64,000 bases of DNA, taken from NCBI RefSeq assembly GCF_026213295.1, contig NC_079431.1:15963982-16027981 (forward strand), in the 5' to 3' direction. Below, piece after piece: positions 1-38,971 of this stretch. Within the stretch, counting starts at the first letter, position 1. Each line of letters starts with the position of its first letter. The translations under genes were made by a program, and so were the position numbers. The notes beneath the pieces are model-generated. The model was not told the origin of the DNA and ran no database searches. It worked only from the letters and a program-made list of their open reading frames with translations. The DNA is from Gadus chalcogrammus. Taxonomy: Eukaryota > Chordata > Actinopteri > Gadiformes > Gadidae.

Positions 1-289
1 CAGTAAACAACATTGCATAATGTGCTAGAGAGCTCCCTGCACCAGAGCACAGGTCCGGCAGCCTGTGAGTGTCTGCAGGCACCTTGCTTGTTCCCTCATA
101 AACAGATGGGGTTGCCAGGATGTTATTAGTTTATGATATGAATCTAAATTGAGATTAACTTCACATACAGATACAAAGACACACACACACACACATACAC
201 ACACACACCTTTTCTCAGTTGTATAGATAGAGTGCCAAGCCTTGAAAGTAAATTACTCTGGACGATGGGGGGGGGGGGGGGGGGGAATA

Positions 290-450
290 GTGTTTGACTC
301 GCCGCCTAAGGGTACCGGGTTTGATCCCTCATGTCTGCAGCCTTCCTGGAAGTATCCTCCGGTAATATGTCTAACCCCTCCCCGCTCCTTAATGACATCT
401 ACTTCACAGTAAGTCTGTTTGGATGAAAGCTAAATAGCTTTCATCCAAGT
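290..450 (+). repeat. SINE-like dispersed repeat
   Basis: A segment with GTACCGGGTTTGATCCC (resembling a tRNA-type B box), ATGTCTGCAGCC, then CTAACCCC and CTCCTTAATGACAT ending in CAGTAAGTC. The same order of blocks recurs at about 51515-51705, where the tail is the common vertebrate SINE type (TGCAAGTCAC, then AGAAGCGTCTG). Family name not assigned. Confidence 0.45.
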
Positions 451-485
451 TTGCTCCATGATACTGTACTGCCAAGAGTATCTAC

Positions 486-775
486 GGCACAAAAGGCAAG
501 CCGTTGTGTAAAACCCCAGCTGAAGGACAGCTAGCTCTGACGTATAGGGCACCAACCCGTGGGAAAACACTGTCTGCGCTGCAGACTGGCTGTCGCCCTG
601 CGTGGTTGACTCGGCCGTCGGTGTGTGAATGTGTGCATGAATGTGTGCATGAATGTGTGCATGAATGGGTGCATGAATGGGTGCATGAATTGGGGAATGT
701 GAGGCAATGTTGTAAAGCGCTTTGAGTGACCACTGGTAAGAAAAGCGCTATATAAATGCAGTCCATTTACCATTT
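486..775 (+). repeat. Dispersed fish repeat with 12-bp internal minisatellite and L2-type 3' tail
   Basis: Ends with AAAGCGCTATATAAATGCAG and TCCATTTACC, a 3' tail shared by many fish L2-mobilised repeats. Before it lie about six copies of a 12-bp unit (TGAATGTGTGCA and variants, 625-690). Open frames here are repeat artefacts. Confidence 0.55.
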
Positions 776-1938
776 ATGCACGCACATCCTTAACATGCTT
801 GCTGATTAGATGATCTGAAAATTGGAGTACAATTTGACAGCTTGGTCAGTGATACCAATGTTAATTTATTTTCACTGCCTTAGCATACGTGGGTCTTTCT
901 AGTGATAGGGTTTACACATTAAACTGTATGCTGTGTTTTTTAATAGCTCTGATTTAGCTGTCGGCCCTATAATGACGACATGTAGCCATTATCAGCTGAT
1001 GACCCCAAGCTATCCATCATAAATCCAGTCGTTTGTCATTCACAGATTTTTCTCCATAATTCCCCCCTCTCCAATTGTCTCATGCACTTTGTCGTGTCAG
1101 CCTGTGTGCGTGCCTCTGTGTGCGTGTTTGTGTGTGTGTGCATGTTTGTGTGTTTCTAAGGGGACATGTCAAGATAATAAAGTGCCCAGCACTAATCATT
1201 GCTGGATTTGCACCAAGGGTGGGGCTTTTCTGTCCCCCTGTCCCCCCGTCCACCCCCCAACTTGATGACTCACACATGCTCCTCGTCCATCATCCTCATC
1301 ATCCTCCTTCAGTGTGTCAAAAGGCCAAAACATGCACACACATTCACCGTAAATAACCCTTTGCCATCAAATGCCCTTTCTTCTGACAATGTGCCTGAAA
1401 ATAAAATATGAAGAATTGCGACCATAGTCAAGGTCACCCTGGCCAGGATGAGAAATTCTTCTTAAGATAAGTGGAAGAAGCTAAATATCCACTCTCATCT
1501 GGGGGACAGAACACACATTTAACATTTACAGCACATTTCAGGCTCTGTGTCTTTGTATCAGAGCTATAGTTCTGCAGGGTTTTGCAGACCAGGATGCCTA
1601 TTCAAATTCCGCTCAGTCTGACAGTGAAGGGTTAGAAGAAAAAAATATATAGGAGAGTGTCAGCAACATGCTCCATAAGCTGTCATCCCGTTTCAACCAA
1701 TCGTTGCCGACCTCACAACTGGAGGGTAATAAACAACCAGTGAGAAAAGACATCCAGTACTATGCTGCCACCCGCAGGCCAATGTAAAATGTAAAATAAA
1801 GCATGAGTATGGGCATGTTTCGGGTGTGAGTGATTTGATTCATAACCTGGACCTTCATAAGGTCCAGGTTATGAATCAAATTGTAAAGTATAAAAATATA
1901 TGGCATAATTTGAGCAGCATATAATAGAAAATACTCAC

Positions 1939-14976
<13,038 letters not shown>

Positions 14977-15180
14977 GCTTGCAATCAAATGTATGACTTG
15001 ACTTCTTGTTGTTGCCTGCCTCTGCTGTCTCGCACAGATACATTCACTTCCTGAAACACTCGCTTCTGATTGGCTATTGCAAACGTCAACGATGAGGGGC
15101 GTGTGAACAATCGAGCAAATAAGAATCGGGCCTGGAGTGCGGCCATGTGCACACTGCCATCTATCGGAGAGAGGAGGGAC
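14977..15180 (-). promoter_or_regulatory. Probable HIBCH promoter region
   Basis: The 200 bp upstream of HIBCH exon 1 contain, on the minus strand, an inverted CCAAT box (GATTGGCTATTG on the plus strand near 15067) and no TATA box. Inferred from position only. Confidence 0.4.
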
Positions 15181-16188
15181 TTCTTACATTATTGTCTTCC
15201 TAGTTTATATTGACCTACAGTTACAGTTGTTCTCTGTATTGTTGGCGTTGTTTTAAGCAAGGACTGGTGTACACCTAAGTATACTCATGAATTTAAACTT
15301 TATCTATAGAGAGTAATAATACAATAACTGAAAGTTGTATTTATAGATGGCACCTTCATCCAGAATTAGCAGTTCAAAGTGCTTTACAGAGCTACATTGA
15401 AATATGTATAATATGCCAATATAATGCCATGAGGACAATTCAGCTTTGAGAGATTAGCATGCAGAGATTTTTTTTTCATAACAGATAAAATAATTGGACA
15501 CTTTCTTGTCTGGCCTCGAGTAAGCATACACTTGCGTAGAATACAATTCAGGCTTGTTCCACACTTGTCACTTGGCTGACTTATTACTGTTACTGATACA
15601 AATCTATGACTGGACCTGATAAAAGCTGGAGGCTTTGTTGGGTTCTGGCTTGTTTTTTTACCGAACGATCAGCCTTCACAGGAACACCTCCTTTATGGCA
15701 GTAGCACTCACGCTGTTATACTCTTATAGGTATGGGAGACGATTTATTTTATGGGTTGGTGTGAACACGTCCGCAAAGACAGCAGCCTTGATCAATGACA
15801 TAATCTTCTGCTCGTTCAAATAGACATCACGCTAAGGAGAATACTTCTTCAAAGCCCTCTTGCAGGAACAACTCACGAAGGTTTCATGAGATATTAGGTT
15901 TCTAAGAGAGACCTTGTCAAATTATTTTTAGCCTATACAGGAAGATTATGAAGAATAAACATATTCCGGGAATATACACAACCAGATATTATTGCAATTA
16001 GACTTCACCTTACATATTATGCCCAAACTCTTTTTTTAACTGGTAATTCTTATTTTATTGTTAAACACCCCACACACAAGAAAATCCAATCCAAGATAGC
16101 TTGCATGTTTCAGCATTCATCAAACCACATTCCATATTATTTTCAGATTTTTGAATATTTGAGATTTCCAAATAAAATTTTGTGTTAA
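15181..16188. other. Intergenic spacer, HIBCH to histidine-rich gene
   Basis: No gene seen. Around 15335-15405 is a reversed L2-type tail fragment (AAAGTGCTTTACAGAG context). The rest is AT-rich single-copy-looking sequence with short spurious frames. Confidence 0.5.
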
Positions 16189-16194
16189 TTTATT
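16189..16194 (-). terminator. Poly(A) signal AATAAA of the histidine-rich gene
   Basis: AATAAA on the minus strand, 117 bp after the stop codon at 16311-16313. Confidence 0.6.
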
Positions 16195-16310
16195 ACAGAA
16201 CGTATTTTAAATGAGTTGGTTTTGATGACACAACCAACAACCATGACAGCGACAGGCAGTGTGTTGAAGGACCAGAGGTTGGTGAGCCTCGTGCTGCCTT
16301 CTCTGAGGAT

Positions 16311-17542
16311 CTAGTCAGAATCGCTGCTGCAGGAGCTACTGGAAGACTGTGGGAGGAGGGGCACAGGAGGGGAACATCATGTTAGCTCACGTCATGGCCA
16401 AACAGCAAAGCAAACATCTCCGGTTGCCACTGAAAAGACGTAGAACCTGTTTGTTATCTGTGATGATGGATGATAAGAAAGCTGTCTCAACCCAACATTG
16501 CCGAAGTCGAAATGCTGGGATTGAATCAATTTAGTTTTAACAAGAACAAAATGTAATTATTTCCAAAAACGAAACTTTTCTTTTTGGAATATAAGTGAAA
16601 GACAATGTAAAAAAAAAGCCCCCATGATGTCTTACATCGTGACTTTTTCTTCCTTTCTTGTGGCAATTGGAGTGGTTGTGACCAAACTTATGCTTGTGAC
16701 GGCCCCCATGCCCATGACCGTGTCCGTGTCCGTGTCCGTGCCCGTGACCATGGCCGTGTCCATGACCATGCCCGCCACGCCCATGCCCGCCACGCCCATG
16801 CCCGCCACGCCCGCCACAACCATCCCCTCCATGTCCATGGTCGTGTCCATGACCATGGCCACCATGACCATGGTCATGTCCATGTCCATGGCCACCATGA
16901 CCATGGTCATGCCCGTGCCCTCCACAAGACCCCCCTCCATGGCCTCCATGTTGGCACCCCTGCTGGCAGCAGGAGGGTTGAGGAGGGCATGGTTGAGGAG
17001 GACATGGTTGAGGAGGGCAGGTCGGTCGAGACCCGCAGCCGGAGGGCCACTGATTTCCTGTTCATATACAGGAGAGATGTTAATACTCTATTCATTTGAT
17101 GCAATATGCAAGAATCTTTCAGGCTAAATGAGTTTCCAATAACAAAACACTGCTCGTCCCCCTTGCCTTTCCGTACTCTCTCCAAATCCCACCCATCCGT
17201 AAGACGTGCTTGAGATTTAAATGACTCTGCTGCAGAGTTTAACCAATTATCCTTATCCCAATGTTGACAAGGTTTTTTAGAGGATATTTCAAAGAAAGAT
17301 TATAGCATTTTTTACATTTAAGCAGGTTGGTCTCTGTCTATCACATATTTTAAAAGGGAGACCAGACCAAGAAAGCAGCAATAGCATACAATGCATTAAA
17401 CAAAAAAGTATCTGTAAAGTAAAGTACCTGTTGGACAGTAAACAACAGAACACCACAGAAGATAACATGCTTTCATCATCACATCAACATTCTTCAATGG
17501 TATACATTTTTGGTTATTATTACCTTGATTTTGACCCCACAT
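16311..17542 (-). CDS. Small histidine/glycine/cysteine-rich protein, unrecognised (158 aa)
   Basis: I do not recognise this gene. Minus-strand exons 17524-17542, 16636-17057 and 16311-16346 join in phase through GT-AG introns to 477 bp. The product begins MWGQNQGNQWPSGCG, then has three CPPQP repeats and a CC/QQGC segment. A long block of HGHDHGHGG units follows, then RGGHG repeats, a run of HG dipeptides, a basic HKHKFGHNH segment, and a last exon encoding only SSSSSCSSDSD. No signal peptide or membrane segment is seen in this model. An alternative first exon (17428-17479, starting MMKACYLLW) joins in the same phase and would give a short hydrophobic N-terminus. A TATA box upstream, a poly(A) signal downstream and coherent splicing argue that it is a real gene. 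The repeated His could bind divalent metal; this is inference. Similar low-complexity proteins occur in vertebrate epidermis. Confidence 0.68.
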
Positions 17543-17854
17543 TTCAATATGCGTAGTTCAAATCCTGAAATTTAAAAATGCATAAACAGTTGAATAAGTT
17601 TAGAGAAGCCCTAAACAGTATACCTCGTATACAGAAGTTTGAAGTTAAACACTGTCAAAGGCCGATAGATAAACATAAAATACTTTCATAAATGCATCAC
17701 ACACATTCACAAAATTCACAAAAGATATACTGCCTTTCCTTTATGAACCAAATATCAATCAAATAAATACAACATTTCGGTAAAACTTCATTTCAGAGAT
17801 GAACTTACTGTGAGCCGGAGTGTAGATCTGAGGAAATACTATCAAATGCTCCCC

Positions 17855-17861
17855 TTTTATA
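17855..17861 (-). promoter_or_regulatory. TATA box of the histidine-rich gene
   Basis: Minus-strand CTATAAAAGGGGAG. About 30 bp downstream is a short presumed 5' UTR exon ending at 17809 in a consensus donor (CACA|GTAAGT). The next exon starts at 17564 after TTTAAATTTCAG. A strong TATA box is typical of tissue-restricted genes. Confidence 0.65.
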
Positions 17862-17905
17862 GTAGCTTCCTTGGCCCCTCCTCTCTCACAAGCACACTTG
17901 CCTTG

Positions 17906-18419
17906 AGGGGCCACTCACACTAGGTCCGTTTGCCTGTTCCGTGCTGCAGGAAGATTCAGCACGATTCCCCCCCTCCCCACGCTGGCCCGTGGTCACACTG
18001 CTCCCAAAGTACGTCATCACCAAGCATCCTCGCCGCCATAACAACATGGAGAACAACAACAAATGAATGCTGTCGTCGGCCCAAATTTCAAGTAAACACT
18101 CGACTTCACTATCGCACCAACGTAAACCCACTCGTGAACCGCTTGCCGCCATTGATTAAAATGATTGTTGTGGGGAAGAAGGGCAAAGAAAGAAGGGTCG
18201 CGCAAGGACTATGTCATCCAGCTCAAGTTGCGTATCCGCGCGTGTCATCTCATTAACTTCTGTACTTGGCCAAGGCACACCTCTCCCAAGTGTGCCGGGG
18301 CAAAGGGGCAGCTCCGTGATGGAATACGGATGGCTTGGTCACACTAGCCAAACATTCTAGACTTTAGTATGCAAATGAGCTCAGGCACGGGGCCGCGGCC
18401 CTAGTGTGAGTGGCCCCTT
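17906..18419. mobile_element. MITE-like DNA transposon with 20-bp terminal inverted repeats
   Basis: AGGGGCCACTCACACTAGG at the left faces CCTAGTGTGAGTGGCCCCT at the right, about 510 bp apart. A related internal GGTCACACTAGCC lies near 18340. No transposase is encoded. Target duplication not clear, so superfamily unknown (hAT-like is possible). It sits directly upstream of the histidine-rich gene's promoter. Confidence 0.72.
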
Positions 18420-20552
18420 ACAGGCTCCCTTTTGTTCCATCACCCCTGCAAGTATTTGTTTTGAATCTGCACACACTTCATGCATCATCCTCAACACAGG
18501 AACATAGACAAAGGTATACAATAACAATAAAAACATTTCACTTGGAAAATGTGCTGTTTTACCATAGAAATTTATAAAGAAACAATAAAGTAATTGCATG
18601 AAAATATAAGCGTAATTTATATTTTATAGAGGCCTACAAAACTGTGAACGCCCACTATTAGAGTAGTCGATTTTCTGTTCCTTCAACATTAAAGAAATAA
18701 TAAAGCAGTTGACTTATAAGTCAACTGGCTAGGCAACTTGATGAAGGAGTGAAAATAGTTAAGAGACAGCGAAGAATGAATTGATGCAGAGATCTGGGGA
18801 GGAGAAAGCCAGAAGGGAATGTGCCGCTCCTGTGTACACATCGGTTGTTTGAGCCACATGCAAAAACACGTGGCGATTTGGTAGGCGATAGTTCATTTCA
18901 GCAAACAACGACAAAGGAAGAGAAATCAACTGAGAAACAGGCAAAGTAATTTCACCAACCACCCTTCTCTTACAAAAGATGAATCACACAAGGAGTTGAA
19001 ACACACTTTAGAGTTTCTGATCCGAGAGAACGAACTGAAGTGAATCTGAGGCAGGGAGGTGAACACAAGCGCTCTTATCTTGACACAAGCTCAAAGCCTA
19101 AAACAAACACATGTGTCACCTCTGCGGGCCATAACCTATTTATCATTTCCATCTCACCGTGCAGGGAGTGACATTGAATAGTTTTGTCATTGCCTGTTGA
19201 GTGAAATAAAACACACATTCCCCCTAAGATGTAAATCAGATAAGATTCCAAAGTTGCTTTAGTTTAATGCATGCACACAAACACACAATACAAAAACCCA
19301 CTCGCGCATATGCCAAAAAAACACACAGATGAATGGTAAGTAGAGGAGGGGTCCCTGGCACCATAGGAGAGCTCTTCCTTACTTCCACGCCTTTTTAAGT
19401 GGCGAGCACGGAGTCCTCCAACATTCCATGCCCTAAACATACAATCTGGTAAGGAATACAAAATGTGCATCTCTCTGCAGGGAAATGACCACTAACTGCA
19501 TCATTATGTCACAGTGGAAAGGATAACAGCGAGTAGAACAAGTCATGGCTCAAATGCCACTGGTTTATATCTGGATTAGGGAAGTGAAAACAGAACCTAA
19601 TATTATTATTAGGTATTCACAGTCAATCTACACTGTGAATATCTTCTAATAATATTGTGTTTCACAGTGTATCTGTGAATACACTGTCAATCAGCACGTC
19701 CAGCCCAATGGATTACAATTCTGTATGCTGAATATTACTGCGTGACACATAATGTCCATCTATGATTTTTTTCTGGACAGTCTTATTTTGCATCGATATC
19801 TCATTCAATGACTTCATTGATTTACTCAATGATATCACAGTGAGTAATGGTGTGTTCACATCGCTGGAAATTATGGGGAAACATTTTCACGACGTCGGAA
19901 AGTTCTCGTGAACGACGCCTCATGACGCTCTTATGATTCTAGTTCCGTTCAGCAAATCGGGCCAAATGGTTTAGTGACGCGCATGAACATGACGGAACAT
20001 GAACATTTTACTCAATATAGTGAATCAACCATCATATACTTTACTATTGATTGATGTTGTAACCGTCTGTTGGCATCGACCTTGCTCAGTTGTAAACATT
20101 GTGTACTAGTAAACAAGCTCTCGATAAGGGCAAGTGTTGCCTTCCATACAGTGGCAATACTGTATGTGCCTCTCATAAATAAAAGCAATAGGATAGTAGG
20201 TGATAGGCATCAAGGAAACAAAGGCATGCAAACTTGAAACTGATCCTACTAAGTTCTGTTTAGTTCTGACTAGTTTTTATCAGAGAAAAAAAACCCTGCA
20301 GTGAAGAACTTTTAGAATCCAAACGTAGCGCACATGAACGGTCGCTGTCGGGAACACACGCAAGCGTGAGCGCCATCACTGGCGAGTGGCGAGCCGTCTC
20401 GTTATCACCAAGATGATGAACGCGCCTTCCTCCCTCAATTCCTCATAAGCGCAATGTACCGCTTCGCCTATAGGGGGCCCTAATTCACAAATAAACTGCA
20501 TCTAGTATTAAACAAGTGTCTGTGTGTTTCTTTCTGGATGTGTGTATGTCTT

Positions 20553-20610
<58 letters not shown>

Positions 20611-22159
20611 GGGGGGGGGGGGGTATTGAAGTAAAAAAAAAAAGAACATTGGTGAAGAATAAAGACTGAGCATAGTTGCGTCCAGAAGTAATGAATACAC
20701 CTGTGATTTGCAGGGTAGCCCCTGGCACAGGCCTTGCGGGGGCTGTGAATACCTCGCGGGCATTCAAGGCAAATATGACAACTGTTTAAATTAATTTGTG
20801 AGACCATCAGATCATTGAGTGGCTGCCAGTGGAAAACCAGTCACACTAAGACCACTTCCCGGTGGGGGTGTTAGGAAAGTGTGTTTAGGTTCCCTAACTT
20901 CCAAGTAAACAACATTTTGTCCATTGTTTGCCTCCCGGTTTACATCACTATGCCTGTTATTTTAAGGAAGTTCATATTTCACAAGACGCTATTAGTCATA
21001 CAGGCTGATGTGCCAGCAATGTCTTGAAAGGTCAATACACCCACCAGGGCCCTACGCCCAGGCATATTGGCCCCTGGGCGCTCCCACGGGCCCTGGTGCT
21101 TATTGATGGGTTACATACAGAGATAGCATTCAATTGACTTAGAAATTCCAAAATAGTGAATCGTATCTTATCGAAATAATAATTGGCCCTTGGATATATT
21201 TCTTTGTTTTCATTCATTCAAAATTATTAGTTAAAACAAATAAATATGTTGTTGGGGCACATGTGAAAATCTATTCTATACTTAGAACCAGCATGACATC
21301 AGAAGTGTCCGATTTAAATTGTCGACACAATATAATCTGGTTTTCCATCTTGAAGGCCCTGCCCCTGCTTATAATGATCGTTTCTGATGGTAGTATGTCA
21401 TACAAATATGCCTTTTTTTTAATGTTAGCTTGCTAACGTATGGTATGGGGAGTATACCGTGTAAACCGGCAAGACGGCATACCAGGTGAGGTGATTGGAA
21501 TGCGCTGATAAGCGAGCAGAGGTCTTCAGTGATCTCTTTTATCAGCCCCTCAGTCTGTCTGTTCTCCCCACCTGCTTCAAGAGGAACTGCATGATCGCTG
21601 TGCCAAAGGTTTACCTGCATGGATGACAACCGCCCTGTAGCATTGATCATTCATCAGTCATCAGGAAGTTCTTTGAGGGGCGAGTCTGCTCCTTTTCATT
21701 TTTGTCTAGCATTTGTCATAAAGACTTGTCAGCGCGTGCCCAGTCTTTTGTTCTGTGCAACCGACAATACAATAGCTGAAGTGTTTCACATACATTTCTT
21801 TCCATCTGCTGAAGATAACAAAAAAATCCATTGGAGATTAGAGGAAAAAAACACACTCCTACTGCGCATGTCTGATCACAGCAAACTGCCATGTATTTAT
21901 TTATTTTATTAATTAAATGTAGTCCTTAATCCCTTCACATCGGGTGATGGAATGTAAACACAGACATCTGAGTGCATTGGTCTGTATAGCTTCATTCTGA
22001 AATGTTTGGTGATTCTTGTCAGTTCGAAAAATGGTAGCCTGTTCCCTCCTGCGGTGACAGCCAGGGCACCACTTCAGCACTCACTTCACATCCTTTAGGC
22101 GTTTTTGCTGTGACAGCGGGTGGCTGTTGGTCGGTGGGTCGTCGGTTATCTACCAGGGG
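18420..22159. other. Intergenic region between the histidine-rich gene and LSS
   Basis: No gene seen. Contents: an imperfect inverted repeat about 19605-19690 (TATTCACAG and CTGTGAATA arms); a GC-rich transposon-like block about 19850-20470; a GT repeat with a following G run (20553-20622); and a self-complementary segment around 21050-21110 (CACCAGGGCCC facing GGGCCCTGGTG). The final 2 kb before the LSS stop codon would include the LSS 3' UTR, for which I could not place a confident poly(A) site. Confidence 0.5.
20553..20622. repeat. (GT)n then (G)n simple repeat
   Basis: About 28 GT units followed by a run of 13 G. Long His/Thr frames on the minus strand are artefacts. Confidence 0.95.
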
Positions 22160-38091
<15,932 letters not shown>

Positions 38092-38400
38092 GTTGTGAGC
38101 AGTAGGATTTTGAATAGATACCCTGTCAGACGAATAGGTTTCTAGTTTACCACCTGGTTGAGTCGGCCCCCACGATAGAACTGAATGCCTAATGTAGTTT
38201 TTTTTGGAGAGTAAATCATTGCATGGACATTATTTAGGACTACGTTTCCCTCTTCGCAATGCAGTGCCTTCCGATTTGGTTGTCAGTGAAAAGATATGAG
38301 CAGAGACTTAGCTAGCCAATCACGAACCTGCCGGGCGGGGAAAGGGGTGGGTCTTTCTGATAAATAACCTCGGACCATGGCGTTACATCACTGTGAAGAA
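38092..38400 (-). promoter_or_regulatory. Probable LSS promoter
   Basis: Upstream of the LSS start codon, the plus-strand segment 38313-38355 carries AGCCAATCACG (CCAAT-type) and CGGGCGGGGAAAGGGG (GC-box-like). No TATA box is seen. Only about 95 bp separate this block from the MCM3AP poly(A) signal. SREBP control is expected for LSS from general knowledge, but I could not identify a convincing sterol element by eye. Confidence 0.45.
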
Positions 38401-38485
38401 GGGCACTAGCGATATCAACTGTCTCCAAGATGGGGAGAACTCAATGAAATAAAAAATCAAATACACTTGCATAAAAAATACGGTA

Positions 38486-38491
38486 TTTATT
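38486..38491 (-). terminator. Probable MCM3AP poly(A) signal AATAAA
   Basis: AATAAA on the minus strand, 480 bp after the MCM3AP stop codon (38972-38974). Confidence 0.5.
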
Positions 38492-38971
38492 ATGACTGAC
38501 AAATACATGCTTAAAAAAATAGCACACTTAAGTACTTATTTAATTCTAATTTGATACATCCAAGTCCAGAAAAACATGACACAAAATCATATCCATACGT
38601 TGATAAAACATCTCTCAGAACAGCATATTCTCATTTTATAGACAACGTCATGCAGAAAGCAAAAAGACAAAAAATCATAGATACACAAACAAAAATATTC
38701 AAAAGGTTTTACTAATTGTACAGAAATAAAAAATGGGAAGGAAAACACAGGTTATTGCAGGATATGTCTTCCTTCCATAAGACTATTAAGCTATTTAAAA
38801 ACGAAATAAAACACACCTGGCATCTCAAGAGGAAAGAAAAACGACAACTGACATTTCCAAGAGTCCTTCTACATTCTTGACAGGCATCCCTTCCAGTCCA
38901 CTGAGGGCAGTTTGCGGTGGCAGAACACTAGCTGCTGGGTCACATGACATGAAGCAGTTTGGGTCATGTGA

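Larger units (their letters stand above)
1..1938. other. HIBCH intron 6 (left-edge part): repeats, no exon seen
   Basis: I see no HIBCH exon here. It holds a short CA repeat (about 181-208), a run of about 20 G (267-286), the two repeat-tail segments listed separately, a GT-rich tract near 1110-1155, and a perfect short inverted repeat around 1837-1881 (a stretch beginning GATTTGATTCATAACC facing its complement). Confidence 0.6.

Noticed and set aside
16624..17127. Plus-strand 167-residue frame rich in Met/Val/Ser/Pro
   Set aside because: It is the opposite strand of the His-rich exon; the minus-strand model has splice sites, TATA box and poly(A) signal, and this frame does not.
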